Positions 43,527 through 54,380 of a stretch of 64,000 nucleotides of DNA are shown here, piece by piece. Both the position numbers and the translations under genes were made by a program. The DNA comes from Sphingomonas sp. UNC305MFCol5.2. Its GTDB lineage: Bacteria; Pseudomonadota; Alphaproteobacteria; Sphingomonadales; Sphingomonadaceae. A model generated the notes under the pieces. It saw only the letters and a list, made by a program, of their open reading frames with translations. It was not told where the DNA came from and made no database searches. The stretch's first letter is position 1. Each line of letters begins with the position of its first letter. The stretch covers positions 248,001 through 312,000 of the forward strand of contig NZ_JOOE01000001.1 in assembly GCF_000712135.1 (NCBI RefSeq), written 5' to 3'.

Positions 43527-43741
43527 AGGCGAGCTGGCGTAAGCCCGCGGGCATGCTCGCGATCCTGCTGCTGATCCTCGTCTGGGTGGTGCTGGTCGCC
43601 AGCTTCTCGGCGGAGATCGGCGCGCTGCCGATCCTCGTCCAGCTGGTGATCTACGTCGTGCTCGGCATCGTCTGGATCACGCCGCTCAAGCCGTTGCTCC
43701 GCTGGATGGAGACCGGAAACTGGCGCCTGCCCCGCAACTGA
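43523..43741 (+). CDS. DUF2842 small membrane protein
   Basis: This 72-residue protein starts with a GTG that overlaps the cyclo-ligase stop. Two hydrophobic helices (GMLAILLLILVWVVLVASF and LPILVQLVIYVVLGIVWI) are followed by the conserved-looking tail TPLKPLLRWMETGNW. This is the DUF2842 family of alphaproteobacteria. Inner-membrane location; function unknown. Confidence 0.85.
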   Translation: MKASWRKPAGMLAILLLILVWVVLVASFSAEIGALPILVQLVIYVVLGIVWITPLKPLLRWMETGNWRLPRN

Positions 43742-43798
43742 GCGGTCGCAAGGTTCGCAAAATCGCGCTAGCGGTACGCGCTCGGTAGCGGAGGAATC

Positions 43799-44224
43799 AT
43801 GGCTTTCAGGCGCAGTCGCACCGCGGGTTTCGCGGGCTATTCCGATGCCGCATTGCTGCTGGCCCGCCTCGTCATCGGCGCGTTTCTGATCTGGGGCGTC
43901 TGGGACAATATCCAGAGCGCCGCGCGGATGGCCGAATTCGCCCGATTCCTCGCCGCGCACGGCTTCCCCCAGCCAAAATGGATGGCGCTGATCTCGGTTT
44001 GGGCGCAGTTCGCCTGCGGCGTGGCGTTCGTGCTGGGCCTCGCCACCCGTTGGGCCGGGCTGGTCTGTGCGATCAACTTCGCTGTCGCGGTGGCGATGGT
44101 CGATGCCAGGCTCGGCATCCGCGGCGCATTCCCCGCGACGAGCCTGATTCTCTTCGGACTACTGTTCGCAACCCTAGGCGCGGGCCGCTATTCGATCGAC
44201 GCGATGTTCGGCGGACGCCGCTGA
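43799..44224 (+). CDS. DoxX family membrane protein
   Basis: This is a 141-residue, four-helix protein of the DoxX/YphA type: ALLLARLVIGAFLIWGVWDN, FLAAHGFPQPKWMALISVWAQFACGVAFVLG (given in two parts: the FPQPKWMA loop and the helix after it) and LILFGLLFATLGAGRYSIDA. Related proteins take part in thiosulfate oxidation or redox membrane complexes, but most are uncharacterised. It is separated by 57 bp from DUF2842 and followed by two tRNA genes on the opposite strand. Confidence 0.88.
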   Translation: MAFRRSRTAGFAGYSDAALLLARLVIGAFLIWGVWDNIQSAARMAEFARFLAAHGFPQPKWMALISVWAQFACGVAFVLGLATRWAGLVCAINFAVAVAMVDARLGIRGAFPATSLILFGLLFATLGAGRYSIDAMFGGRR

Positions 44225-44240
44225 GATCCACATAAGGGCA

Positions 44241-44317
<77 letters not shown>

Positions 44318-44398
44318 TTGATCCAGGCGGGGCGACGCATGCCGCAGATAGGAAACCGCTTCGATTGACCAACAGGGAACCCCATAAGGGATCCCGCG

Positions 44399-44475
<77 letters not shown>

Positions 44476-44518
44476 TCTCGAAGCGAGGAGGCGCCACTAA
44501 CCCCGGCTTGGGGGGGTG

Positions 44519-45760
44519 TCAACCGGATTGGTCGCGACTTTGCCGCCGGTGCGTATGTGTTTCCCCCGGATGACGGATCAACGTGCCGTGTTCGAACAGG
44601 AATCCGGCGATATCGGGCTTGCCCGCGGCGTTGAGCACGGTCTGGATGATGATCAACAGCGGCACCGCGAGCAATGCGCCGGGCGTGCCCCACACCCATC
44701 CCCAGAAGCTCAGCGAGACGAGGATCAGGATCGGGCTGATCGTCAGCCGGTGCCCCACGATCAACGGGGTAACGACGTTGGCCTCGATAAGGTGCGCGCC
44801 GATCATCAATGCGGCGGGCAGCAGCGCCCACCAGATATCGGCGAAGCTCATCAGTCCGCCCACCGCGAGCAGCAACGCCGCCATCACCGGGCCGATATAC
44901 GGAATATAGTTGAGCAACGCGACGATGCCGCCCCACATCAACGGCGTCGGCATGCCGATCGCCCACAGCGCGCCCGCGACGATCAGCCCCAGCGTCACAT
45001 TGATCAGCGTGATCGTGCCGAGATAGGCCGAGGTATCGTCGACCACGTCCTGGATCACCCGCGCCGTCGCCATCGCGCCGCCGAAGCTCGCACGCCGGGT
45101 GATCGCGTTGCGCCGCAGCCGAGTCCAGCCCGAGAGGAAGAAATAGATCACCAGGATCGCGAAGAACATCTCGATCAGCGCCGACGGTGCCGAGGTCGTG
45201 AACAGGTCGAGCAGCGATCGCGGCGGGGCCACTGCGATCGTCTCCGGCTGCCGCGCCGGTGCCGAGGCGAAATTGGTCAGCGTCCGGTCCACGAAGCGTT
45301 CGAGATTCGAATAGAAGCGGATCAGCGGCTCGAGATTGTGCTGGATCTGCGGAATGCTCTCGGGGAGCCGCTGCATCCATTGCCACGCCGGCACCACGAT
45401 CGAGGCGAGCGCGATGTTCGCGGCGATCAGAAAGAGCAATACGCAGGCCAGGGCAGCCAGCGGCGCGGGCATGCGGTGGCGTTCGAGCCACTCCAGCATC
45501 GGCACCAGCGCGATCGCGATCACCAATGCGGCGGTGAGCGGCAGGAAGAAGGGCGATCCTTCCTTCAGCGCGAAGGGAATGAGAAACAGCAGCCCGATGC
45601 CGATCATCAGCGCCAATGCGGCCATCAACCGGTCGCGCTTCAGCCCGTCGCCCAGGCTCTCCTGACCTTCCGGCGAGAGCAAGGGTTGGCGCGGCGCCGC
45701 AGGCGGGATGCCGCCCTCGCTCTCGCTGCCACCGCCCATCGCCCGGGGTTGATCGTCCAC
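44519..45760 (-). CDS. AI-2E/PerM family transporter
   Basis: This is a 413-residue membrane protein with about eight helices and the PerM/TqsA layout. An N-terminal pair of helices (LMIGIGLLFLIPFALKEG region) comes first. A long amphipathic soluble stretch follows with WMQRLPESIPQIQHNLEPL. C-terminal helices contain GALWAIGMPTPLMWGGIVALLNYIPYIG-type and SFWGWVWGTPGALLAVPL motifs, which are typical. Substrates in the family range from AI-2 to sodium/protons. None can be assigned here. Proline-rich N-terminal tail of about 35 residues. Confidence 0.92.
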   Translation of the reverse strand: MDDQPRAMGGGSESEGGIPPAAPRQPLLSPEGQESLGDGLKRDRLMAALALMIGIGLLFLIPFALKEGSPFFLPLTAALVIAIALVPMLEWLERHRMPAPLAALACVLLFLIAANIALASIVVPAWQWMQRLPESIPQIQHNLEPLIRFYSNLERFVDRTLTNFASAPARQPETIAVAPPRSLLDLFTTSAPSALIEMFFAILVIYFFLSGWTRLRRNAITRRASFGGAMATARVIQDVVDDTSAYLGTITLINVTLGLIVAGALWAIGMPTPLMWGGIVALLNYIPYIGPVMAALLLAVGGLMSFADIWWALLPAALMIGAHLIEANVVTPLIVGHRLTISPILILVSLSFWGWVWGTPGALLAVPLLIIIQTVLNAAGKPDIAGFLFEHGTLIRHPGETHTHRRQSRDQSG

Positions 45761-45850
45761 CCTGCTCTCTCCTTCTCCTCGCTTCTAGGAGCCGCGCGAG
45801 GCGGGAGCAACGCCAGTTGCGCGGGCTGCAATCCGGGCTAGGCTGCCGTC

Positions 45851-47359
45851 ATGGGCGAACTCCTGCTGGTGCTCGACGAGGGCACGACTTCCACGCGCGC
45901 GATGCTGTTCGAGCCGTCGGGCAAATGCGTCGGCACGCACGCCGCCGAACTCACCCAGCATTATCCCGGTCCCGGCCTCGTCGAGCACGATGCTGCCGAG
46001 ATCTGGTCCCGCAGCCTGGCCTGTGCCCAGGCGATGGTCGACAAGGCCGGCGGCGCCGACAAGATCGCCGCGATCGGCATCACCAACCAGCGCGAGACAA
46101 TCGTCTTCTGGGACAAGTCGACCGGCGAGCCCCTCGCTCCGGCTATCGTCTGGCAGGATCGGCGCAGTGCGGCGATGTGCCGCCAATGGCGCGAGGCGGG
46201 CGAGGAACCCGGTGTACAGGCCCGCACCGGCCTCCTCCTCGATCCCTATTTCTCCGGCACCAAAATCGCCTGGGCTATGGAAAACTGGCCGCAGCTCAGC
46301 GAGGCCGGCGATCGCCTCGCGATCGGCACGATCGAAAGCTGGCTGGTCTGGAACCTCACCGGCGGCCTCCACATCACCGACGCCACCAACGCTTCACGCA
46401 CCTTGCTGATGGGCCTGGGCTCGGGCGGCTGGAGCGACGGATTGCTCGATATGTTCTCCGCGCCCCACGATGCCCTCCCCGAGATAGTCGACTGCGCCGG
46501 CCGCTTCGGCGTCACCAAATTGTTCGGAGGCGAGATCCCTATCTGCGGTCTCGCGGGCGACCAGCAATCAGCAACGATCGGGCAGGCGTGTTTCGCCAAG
46601 GGCGATACCAAGGCGACCTATGGCACCGGCGCCTTCGTCCTCACCAACGCCGGTACCGCCCCGCCCGCCTCGAAGAACCGCCTGCTCGCCACCGTGCTGT
46701 GGCAGCTCGGCGGCCGCCGCATTTATGCGATCGAGGGTTCGGTGTTCGTTGCCGGCAGCCTTATCCAATGGCTCCGCGATTCGGTCGGTCTGATCGCGAC
46801 CGCGTCCGAGACCGAGGCGCTCGCCCGCTCGGTCGCCGACAACGGAGGCGTTTATCTCGTTCCCGCCCTGAGCGGACTCGGCGCGCCCTGGTGGGAGCCC
46901 GAAGCGCGGGGCGCGCTCTCCGGCCTCAGCTTTGCCAGCACCCGCGCCCACATCGTCCGCGCTGCGCTCGAATCGATGGCGCACCAGAGTCACGATCTGA
47001 AAGAGGCCTTCGCCGCCGACGGCGCCGATTGGGCGCGGCTGCGCGTCGACGGCGGCATGATCGCCAACGACTGGATGGCGCAGGATCTCGCCGACATGCT
47101 CGGCGTGCCCGTCGACCGCCCCGATTTCGCCGAAACCACCGCATTGGGTGCAGCGATGCTCGCGGGCGTGGGATGCGGGCTGTTCGGCGGGCTGGAAGAG
47201 GCGGCCGTCATGCGCGGCCCGGGCACGACGTTTGAGCCCGAGATCGGCGCCGAGGCGCGAGAGCAACGACTGACAGGCTGGAGCAAGGCCGTCCAAAGCA
47301 TCGTCACCCCCGCGAAAGCGGGGGCCCATCTCCCGAACTCGCCGCAAGGGCGCAGGTGA
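45851..47359 (+). CDS. glpK: Glycerol kinase, C terminus extended by a repeat
   Basis: This is a 502-residue FGGY kinase. Motifs are LVLDEGTTSTRAMLF (ATP site), GITNQRETIVFWDKSTG, IVWQDRRSA, ATYGTGAFVLTN and VDGGMIANDWMAQ. It phosphorylates glycerol to glycerol-3-phosphate. The last about 18 residues ([17 protein letters not shown]) are encoded by a GTCACCCCCGCGAAAGCGG repeat, so the native C terminus was probably replaced or extended by repeat insertion. No glpF, glpR or glpD is next to it. The next gene overlaps the stop. Confidence 0.95.
   Translation: MGELLLVLDEGTTSTRAMLFEPSGKCVGTHAAELTQHYPGPGLVEHDAAEIWSRSLACAQAMVDKAGGADKIAAIGITNQRETIVFWDKSTGEPLAPAIVWQDRRSAAMCRQWREAGEEPGVQARTGLLLDPYFSGTKIAWAMENWPQLSEAGDRLAIGTIESWLVWNLTGGLHITDATNASRTLLMGLGSGGWSDGLLDMFSAPHDALPEIVDCAGRFGVTKLFGGEIPICGLAGDQQSATIGQACFAKGDTKATYGTGAFVLTNAGTAPPASKNRLLATVLWQLGGRRIYAIEGSVFVAGSLIQWLRDSVGLIATASETEALARSVADNGGVYLVPALSGLGAPWWEPEARGALSGLSFASTRAHIVRAALESMAHQSHDLKEAFAADGADWARLRVDGGMIANDWMAQDLADMLGVPVDRPDFAETTALGAAMLAGVGCGLFGGLEEAAVMRGPGTTFEPEIGAEAREQRLTGWSKAVQSIVTPAKAGAHLPNSPQGRR
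47302..47332. repeat. GTCACCCCCGCGAAAGCGGG repeat inside the glpK 3' end
   Basis: A single hairpin arm (CGTCACCCCCGCGAAAGCGG) of the family seen at 38979 and 58972 lies within the coding frame, adding the residues [11 protein letters not shown]. The opposite arm is missing or reduced to GATGGGC at 47362-47368. Confidence 0.8.
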
Positions 47360-47361
47360 CG

Positions 47362-47649
47362 ATGGGCGGCTACGTCTACATCGTGGCCAATCGAAAAAAC
47401 GGCGCGCTGTACACCGGCGTTACTGCCGACATCGCGCAACGCGTTTGGCAGCATCGCAACCGCACAGGCAGCCGCTTCACTACCGAGCACGAGATTTTCC
47501 ATCTCGTCTATGTCGAGTTCCACGAGGAAATCGAGGACGCAATCGTCCGTGAAAAACGGATCAAGAAGTGGCGCCGAGCATGGAAGGTCGCGCTGATCGA
47601 GGAATCCAACCCCGACTGGCGCGACCTGTGGTTCGACCTCAACCGCTGA
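47362..47649 (+). CDS. GIY-YIG endonuclease domain protein (UPF0213-like)
   Basis: This 95-residue single-domain nuclease-fold protein reads YVYIVANRKNGALYTGVTAD, with the second Tyr-x-Gly motif as YTG, then QHRNRTGSRFTTEHE and a C-terminal KKWRRAWKVALIEESNPDWRDL. Such stand-alone GIY-YIG proteins are numerous in sphingomonads, and their targets are mostly unknown. Start: the ATG at 47362 (a GTG at 47356 is in frame). It sits between two copies of the same palindromic repeat, one fused to glpK and one immediately downstream. Confidence 0.88.
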   Translation: MGGYVYIVANRKNGALYTGVTADIAQRVWQHRNRTGSRFTTEHEIFHLVYVEFHEEIEDAIVREKRIKKWRRAWKVALIEESNPDWRDLWFDLNR

Positions 47650-47659
47650 ACCAATATTC

Positions 47660-47767
47660 CGTCATCCCCGCGAAAGCGGGGACCCATCTCCCCGGGGGTG
47701 CCGCGAATACCGCCGTGGTGGAGCAGGAGGGCGCACGAGATGGGTCCCCGCTTTCGCGGGGATGACG
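47660..47767. repeat. GTCATCCCCGCGAAAGCGGG repeat pair after the GIY-YIG gene
   Basis: A left arm CGTCATCCCCGCGAAAGCGG plus GACCCATCTC and the reverse arm GAGATGGGTCCCCGC ... GATGACG enclose about 50 bp with a CCCCGGGGG core. It lies between the GIY-YIG stop and the acyl-CoA synthetase stop (convergent). Confidence 0.85.
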
Positions 47768-47777
47768 AAGGTGGTGG

Positions 47778-49541
<1,764 letters not shown>

Positions 49542-49630
49542 ATAATTTCTGAACATTGGGTTTGGGCATCGCTGCCCCGCCGCAAGCAACGTTAGTGTTG
49601 ATTCATGTCGCGCTCAAGGCAATAGGGGAA

Positions 49631-49652
49631 GCGCACCACGGATAAGGTGCGC
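49631..49652. promoter_or_regulatory. Hairpin in the divergent gap upstream of the serine hydrolase
   Basis: GCGCACC and GGTGCGC form a 7 bp stem around ACGGATAA, 24 bp before the ATG at 49676. It could act in the leader of the hydrolase transcript or as an operator. Nothing else is recognised in 49542-49675. Confidence 0.3.
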
Positions 49653-49675
49653 CTGACCGGATTCGAACGAGAGGT

Positions 49676-50911
49676 ATGTCGCTCCCGATGCACATGACAC
49701 GGCCCGGACGCTACGGATTCGAGGCCTCCCGGACCGCGCGGATCGATGCGTTCGTGAAGGAGCGCTATCTCGACTCGGGCAAGCTGCCCCATGCCCAGCT
49801 GCTCCTGGCCCGCGACGGCGAGATTGCGCATTTCTCGCACCAGGGGCCGGCGCGCGAAGGCGGTGCCCCGGTCGATGAGGGCACGTTGTTCCGCATCGCC
49901 TCGATGACCAAGCCGATCACCAGTCTCGCCTTCATGATGCTGGTCGAGGAGGCGAAGGTCGCGCTCGACACCCCCGTCCACCACGTCCTTCCCGAGCTGA
50001 AGGGCCCCGGCGTCTATGCCGGCGGTGGCGGAAGCGAGCCTTTCACCACCGCGCCCACCGCCGATCCGATGCGGATGATCGATCTGCTCCGGCACACCTC
50101 TGGCCTCACCTACAGTTTCCAGAACCGCACCCATGTCGATGCTGCGTATCGCGAATCGAAGATGGAGAACTGGCACGGAAACCTGACCCTCGACGGGTTC
50201 GTCGCGGCTCTGGGCAAGCTCCCGCTCGAATTCTCGCCTGGAGCGGAATGGAATTATTCGGTGTCGACCGACGTGCTCGGCGCCGTGGTCGAGCGCGTCT
50301 CGGGCATCTCGCTCGATCGCTTCTTTGCCGAGCGCATCCTCGGCCCCCTCGGCATGCACGATACTTTCTTCCAGGTTCCCGCCGACAAGATCGACCGCCT
50401 CGCCGATTGCTGGGCGTTCGACGAGAAGAGCGGCAAGCGCGTCCTCTACGATCGTGGCGACGCTTCGGCCTGGTCGCGTTTCCCCAAGCTCATCTCGGGC
50501 GGCGGCGGCCTCGTCTCTACTGCGCTCGATTATCACCGCTTCTGCACCTTCTGCCTGAACGGCGGCGTGCTCGACGGTGTCCGTCTCGTCAGCCCCAAGA
50601 CGATCGAGCTGATGACGATGAACCACCTCCCCGGCGGTTCGGACCTCGCGACGATGTCGCGCGCCTTGTTCAGCGAGGCGACCAACGCCGGCACCGGCTT
50701 CGGGCTCGGCTTCGCGATCACCACCGATGTCGCGCGGACGCTCGTCCCCGGCTCGGTCGGAGAATATTATTGGGGCGGGATGTTCTCGACCGCGTTCTTC
50801 GTCGATCCGGTCGAGCGGATCCACATGGTCTTCATGACGCAGCTCACCCCATCGATGCGCTACCCGATCCGCCGCGAACTCAAGACCCTGATCTATTCCG
50901 CGCTGGCCTGA
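49676..50911 (+). CDS. Serine hydrolase, beta-lactamase/esterase fold
   Basis: This 411-residue protein of the class C beta-lactamase-like family has the active-site motif SMTK in [14 protein letters not shown] (about residue 75-80), the second motif YSVST (Tyr-x-Ser) near 190 and a later [15 protein letters not shown]. There is no signal peptide, so a cytosolic esterase (EstB/lactone hydrolase type) is more likely than an antibiotic-resistance enzyme. The downstream FadJ gene is 29 bp away, which suggests that it may release an acid for beta-oxidation. Substrate unknown. Confidence 0.9.
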   Translation: MSLPMHMTRPGRYGFEASRTARIDAFVKERYLDSGKLPHAQLLLARDGEIAHFSHQGPAREGGAPVDEGTLFRIASMTKPITSLAFMMLVEEAKVALDTPVHHVLPELKGPGVYAGGGGSEPFTTAPTADPMRMIDLLRHTSGLTYSFQNRTHVDAAYRESKMENWHGNLTLDGFVAALGKLPLEFSPGAEWNYSVSTDVLGAVVERVSGISLDRFFAERILGPLGMHDTFFQVPADKIDRLADCWAFDEKSGKRVLYDRGDASAWSRFPKLISGGGGLVSTALDYHRFCTFCLNGGVLDGVRLVSPKTIELMTMNHLPGGSDLATMSRALFSEATNAGTGFGLGFAITTDVARTLVPGSVGEYYWGGMFSTAFFVDPVERIHMVFMTQLTPSMRYPIRRELKTLIYSALA

Positions 50912-50940
50912 GCCGCGCACCGCAAAACATGGAGAAACCA

Positions 50941-52968
50941 ATGACGTCCCCCATCACCACCAGCCGCCAGGGCGATGTCCTGATCCTCACCTCTGACAAT
51001 CCGCCGGTGAACGCGCTCGGCGCCGCGGTCCGCCAGGGCCTGCAAGCCGGGATCGAGGAAGCGAAGAACGACGACAGCATCAAGGCCGTCGTCATCGCCT
51101 GCGCGGGCAAGACCTTCTTCGCCGGCGCCGACATCACCGAGTTCGGCAAGGCGATGCAGGAGCCCTCGCTACCCGTGCTGCTCGATCAGATCGAAGCGCT
51201 CGACAAGCCGGTGGTCGCCGCGATCCACGGCACCGCGCTGGGCGGCGGCTGCGAAGTCGCGCTCGCCTGTCATTATCGCATCGCCGTCCCCTCGGCGAAG
51301 CTAGGCCTGCCCGAAGTGAAGCTCGGCATCCTTCCCGGCGCCGGCGGCACCCAGCGCCTGCCGCGCGTCGCGGGGGTCGAATTTGCGCTCGAGCTTGCCG
51401 CCAAGGGCGATCCCGTCCCAACCGCCAGGGCGAAGGACGCCGGTCTCGTCGATCGCCTCGCGGGTGAGGGCAGCCTGCTTGCAGATGCCGTCGCTTATGC
51501 CAATGAAGTGATCGGCAAGCCCGTATCGCGCTCCAGCGAGCGCCCGGTCACGGTCGATCCGGCCGTGTTCGACGCCTTCCGCAAGACCAACGCCAAGCGC
51601 TTCCGCGGCTTCGAGGCGCCCGCCACGATCATCGACCTGATCGAGAAGACCGCCGGCACCCCCTATGCCGAAGGCGTCCAGGCCGAGCGGATGAACTTCA
51701 TGAAGCTGATCATGGGCGTCCAGTCCGCCGCGCAGCGCCACATCTTCTTCGCCGAGCGCAAGGCGAGCAAGATCGACGGCATTCCCGAAGACATCCAGCT
51801 GCGCGACATCAAGCGCGTCGGCGTGATCGGTGCCGGCACGATGGGCGGCGGCATCTCGATGAACTTCCTCTCGGCCGGCATTCCCGTCACCATCGTCGAA
51901 ATGCAGCAGGAAGCGCTCGACCGCGGCACCGGCGTGATGCGCAAGAATTACGAAGGCTCGGCCGCCAAGGGCCGGATCAAGCCCGAGCAGGTCGATCAGG
52001 CGATGGGCCTGCTCAAGCCGACGCTCGCCCTCGAGGACCTCGCCGATTGCGACCTCGTCATCGAGGCGGTCTATGAGAGCATGGACGTCAAGAAGGACGT
52101 GTTCGGCAAGCTCGACAAGATCTGCAAGCCCGGCGCGATCCTCGCCTCGAACACCTCGTACCTCGATATCGACGAGATCGCCGCCAGCACCTCGCGTCCG
52201 CAGGACGTGCTCGGTCTCCACTTCTTCTCGCCGGCCAATGTGATGAAGCTTTTGGAGATCGTCCGCGGCGAGAAGACCGCCGATGACGTGCTCGCTACTG
52301 CCATGGCGGTCTCGAAGAAGATCAGGAAGATCGCCGTCATTGCCGGCGTGTGCCACGGCTTCATCGGCAATCGCATGCTGATGCCGCGCCAGGTCGAGGC
52401 GATGAAGCTCCTCATGGAAGGCGCCACGCCCGAGCAGATCGATCGCGTCCATGTCGAGTTCGGCATGCCGATGGGTCCGTTCCAGATGTCCGACCTCGCC
52501 GGGGTGGACATCGGCTGGCACCGCGATCCCACCCGCATAGAAAGCATCCGCGACGCGCTCGCCGCCGAGGGCCGTTGGGGTCAGAAGAAGGGCGCCGGAT
52601 TCTACGATTACGACGAGAAGCGTAATCCCTCGAACAGCCCGCGCGTCGCCGAGATCATCCAGGATTTCCGCAAGAAGACCGGCACGCCTCAGCACGAGGT
52701 GACGACGGAAGAGATCATCGAGCGCACGCTCTATCCGATGGTTAACGAAGGCGCGCTGATCCTCGCCGAGGGCAAGGCCCAGCGTGCGTCGGACATCGAT
52801 GTGGTATGGATCTACGGCTATGGCTGGCCGGTCTATCGCGGCGGCCCGATGTTCTGGGCCGATACCGAGGGCCTGAGCAAGATCGTCGCCGGCCTCGAGA
52901 AGCACGGCTTCGAAGTCGCCCCCCTACTCCGCGAAAAGGCCGAAAAGGGCGAGAAGTTTAACAAGTGA
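50941..52968 (+). CDS. FadJ/FadB-type 3-hydroxyacyl-CoA dehydrogenase/enoyl-CoA hydratase
   Basis: This is a 675-residue bifunctional beta-oxidation enzyme. The crotonase domain comes first ([33 protein letters not shown], and [21 protein letters not shown] with the catalytic Glu). Then follows the NAD domain ([24 protein letters not shown]) and the C-terminal dehydrogenase domain with [20 protein letters not shown] and [13 protein letters not shown] precedes the ATG at 50941 by 6 bases. No FadA-type thiolase is in the window. The adjacent dehydrogenase pair would supply the enoyl-CoA. Confidence 0.95.
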   Translation: MTSPITTSRQGDVLILTSDNPPVNALGAAVRQGLQAGIEEAKNDDSIKAVVIACAGKTFFAGADITEFGKAMQEPSLPVLLDQIEALDKPVVAAIHGTALGGGCEVALACHYRIAVPSAKLGLPEVKLGILPGAGGTQRLPRVAGVEFALELAAKGDPVPTARAKDAGLVDRLAGEGSLLADAVAYANEVIGKPVSRSSERPVTVDPAVFDAFRKTNAKRFRGFEAPATIIDLIEKTAGTPYAEGVQAERMNFMKLIMGVQSAAQRHIFFAERKASKIDGIPEDIQLRDIKRVGVIGAGTMGGGISMNFLSAGIPVTIVEMQQEALDRGTGVMRKNYEGSAAKGRIKPEQVDQAMGLLKPTLALEDLADCDLVIEAVYESMDVKKDVFGKLDKICKPGAILASNTSYLDIDEIAASTSRPQDVLGLHFFSPANVMKLLEIVRGEKTADDVLATAMAVSKKIRKIAVIAGVCHGFIGNRMLMPRQVEAMKLLMEGATPEQIDRVHVEFGMPMGPFQMSDLAGVDIGWHRDPTRIESIRDALAAEGRWGQKKGAGFYDYDEKRNPSNSPRVAEIIQDFRKKTGTPQHEVTTEEIIERTLYPMVNEGALILAEGKAQRASDIDVVWIYGYGWPVYRGGPMFWADTEGLSKIVAGLEKHGFEVAPLLREKAEKGEKFNK

Positions 52969-52976
52969 TACGTTTC

Positions 52977-53085
52977 TCCCTCTCCCGCTTGCGGGAGAGG
53001 GCCGGGGTGAGGGTTAAGAGCAATGCACTCTCGACCCCGCCCCTACTCACCCTCACCCAACCCTCTCCCGCAAGCGGGAGAGGGC
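52977..53085. repeat. CTCTCCCGCTTGCGGGAGAG palindromic repeat pair
   Basis: Two inverted arms containing CTCTCCCGCTTGCGGGAGAG-type hairpins enclose a GGTGAGGGTTAAGAG spacer. They lie between the FadJ-like gene and the first acyl-CoA dehydrogenase, so the second gene could start a separate transcript. Confidence 0.8.
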
Positions 53086-53099
53086 CAAGAGAAAAAGAA

Positions 53100-54257
53100 A
53101 TGGCAGAGGATCTGGAAACCTTCCGCACCGAAACCCGCGCATGGCTGGAGGAAAACTGCCCACCGACCATGCGCACACCGATGCGCAGCGAGAAAGACGC
53201 CACTTGGGGCGGTCGCAACCCGGTCTACGCACATCCCGACCAGAAGCTCTGGATGGACCGCATGGGCGCGCGCGGCTGGACCGTTCCCGACTGGCCGAAA
53301 CAATATGGCGGCGGCGGCCTCAGCCCGGCCGAGACCAAGATCCTCCGCGAGGAGATGGCCCGGCTAAAATGTCGTAACCCGCTCAACAGCTTCGGCATCT
53401 CGATGCTCGGACCGGCGCTCCTAAAATACGGCACCGAGGAACAGAAGCTCGAACATCTTCCGAAGATCGCCCGCGGCGAGATCCGCTGGTGCCAGGGCTA
53501 TAGCGAGCCCAATGCCGGCTCCGACCTTGCCGGGCTCGCCACTTCGGCCGAGGACGCCGGCGACCATTATATCGTCAACGGCCAGAAGGTGTGGACGTCG
53601 TATGCCGATCAGGCCGACTGGATCTTCTGCCTCGTCCGCACCGACAAGGCCAGCAAGCAAGGCGGGATCAGCTTCGTGCTGTTCGACATGGCCAGCGAAG
53701 GGGTGTCGACCAAACCGATCCTGCTGATCAGCGGCTATTCCCCCTTCTGCGAGACCTTCTTCGACAATGTGAAGGTGCCCAAGGCCAATCGCGTCCATGA
53801 CGAAAACAAGGGCTGGGACGTCGCCAAATATCTGCTTGGCCATGAGCGTGAGATGATCTCGGGCATGGGCCTCGCCAGTCGCGGCGAGGATCCGCTGATC
53901 GAAGCTGCGCGCCGCGGAGTCGACCCGATCCTGCGCGCCCAGATCGCCCTGTTCGAAGTGCGTTCGAAAGCGTTCGCGGCGATGTCCGAGCGCTTCATCG
54001 ACGAGCTCAAGACGGGGCGCGCGCATCCCGCCCAGCCCTCGATGATGAAATATTACGGCACCGAGCTGAACAAGACGCGCCACGAGCTGATCATGGCCGC
54101 GGGCGGCTCCGACACGCTCGAATGGGAAAGCGAAGCCTCGAACCACGGTGCCGCGCCGCGTGCCTGGCTGCGCACCAAGGCCAATTCGATCGAGGGCGGT
54201 ACATCCGAGATCCAACTCAACATCATCGCCAAGCGGATATTGGAATTGCCGAGCTGA
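53100..54257 (+). CDS. Acyl-CoA dehydrogenase (probable catalytic subunit of a pair)
   Basis: This is a 385-residue flavin acyl-CoA dehydrogenase with the FAD/substrate loop WCQGYSEPNAGSDLAGLATSA, VNGQKVWTSYADQADWIFCLVR, and the C-terminal segment SIEGGTSEIQLNIIAKRILE, which carries a Glu at the usual catalytic-base position. The ATG at 53100 is preceded by AAAAAGAA and gives MAEDLETFRTE. It is followed 123 bp later by a second dehydrogenase that lacks this C-terminal motif, as in alpha2-beta2 enzymes. Confidence 0.93.
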   Translation: MAEDLETFRTETRAWLEENCPPTMRTPMRSEKDATWGGRNPVYAHPDQKLWMDRMGARGWTVPDWPKQYGGGGLSPAETKILREEMARLKCRNPLNSFGISMLGPALLKYGTEEQKLEHLPKIARGEIRWCQGYSEPNAGSDLAGLATSAEDAGDHYIVNGQKVWTSYADQADWIFCLVRTDKASKQGGISFVLFDMASEGVSTKPILLISGYSPFCETFFDNVKVPKANRVHDENKGWDVAKYLLGHEREMISGMGLASRGEDPLIEAARRGVDPILRAQIALFEVRSKAFAAMSERFIDELKTGRAHPAQPSMMKYYGTELNKTRHELIMAAGGSDTLEWESEASNHGAAPRAWLRTKANSIEGGTSEIQLNIIAKRILELPS

Positions 54258-54261
54258 AATT

Positions 54262-54372
54262 CCCTCTCCCCTTCAGGGGAGAGGGTTAGGGAGAGGGGCA
54301 GTCTCCAAACAATCATGGGTCGGCGCGAGAGACTGCCCCTCTCCCCGGCCCTCTCCCCTGAAGGGGAGAGGG
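54262..54372. repeat. CCCTCTCC-type palindromic repeat pair
   Basis: The arms CCCTCTCCCCTTCAGGGGAG and their reverse are separated by a spacer that also pairs (GAGGGGCAGTCTC ... GAGACTGCCCCTC). The element nearly fills the gap between the two dehydrogenase genes. Confidence 0.8.
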
Positions 54373-54380
54373 AGAATTGA

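Noticed and set aside
47302..47767. CRISPR-like array around the GIY-YIG gene
   Set aside because: The repeats are inverted hairpin pairs at irregular distances, with no regular spacer units and no cas genes.
49648..49675. tRNA-like GGATTCGAAC text before the serine hydrolase
   Set aside because: Only the T-loop-like bases are present; no anticodon arm, D arm or acceptor stem can be built around it.
50941..51500. Antibiotic resistance module (beta-lactamase fold gene plus neighbours)
   Set aside because: The beta-lactamase-fold protein has no signal peptide and lies among beta-oxidation genes, so an esterase role is more likely.
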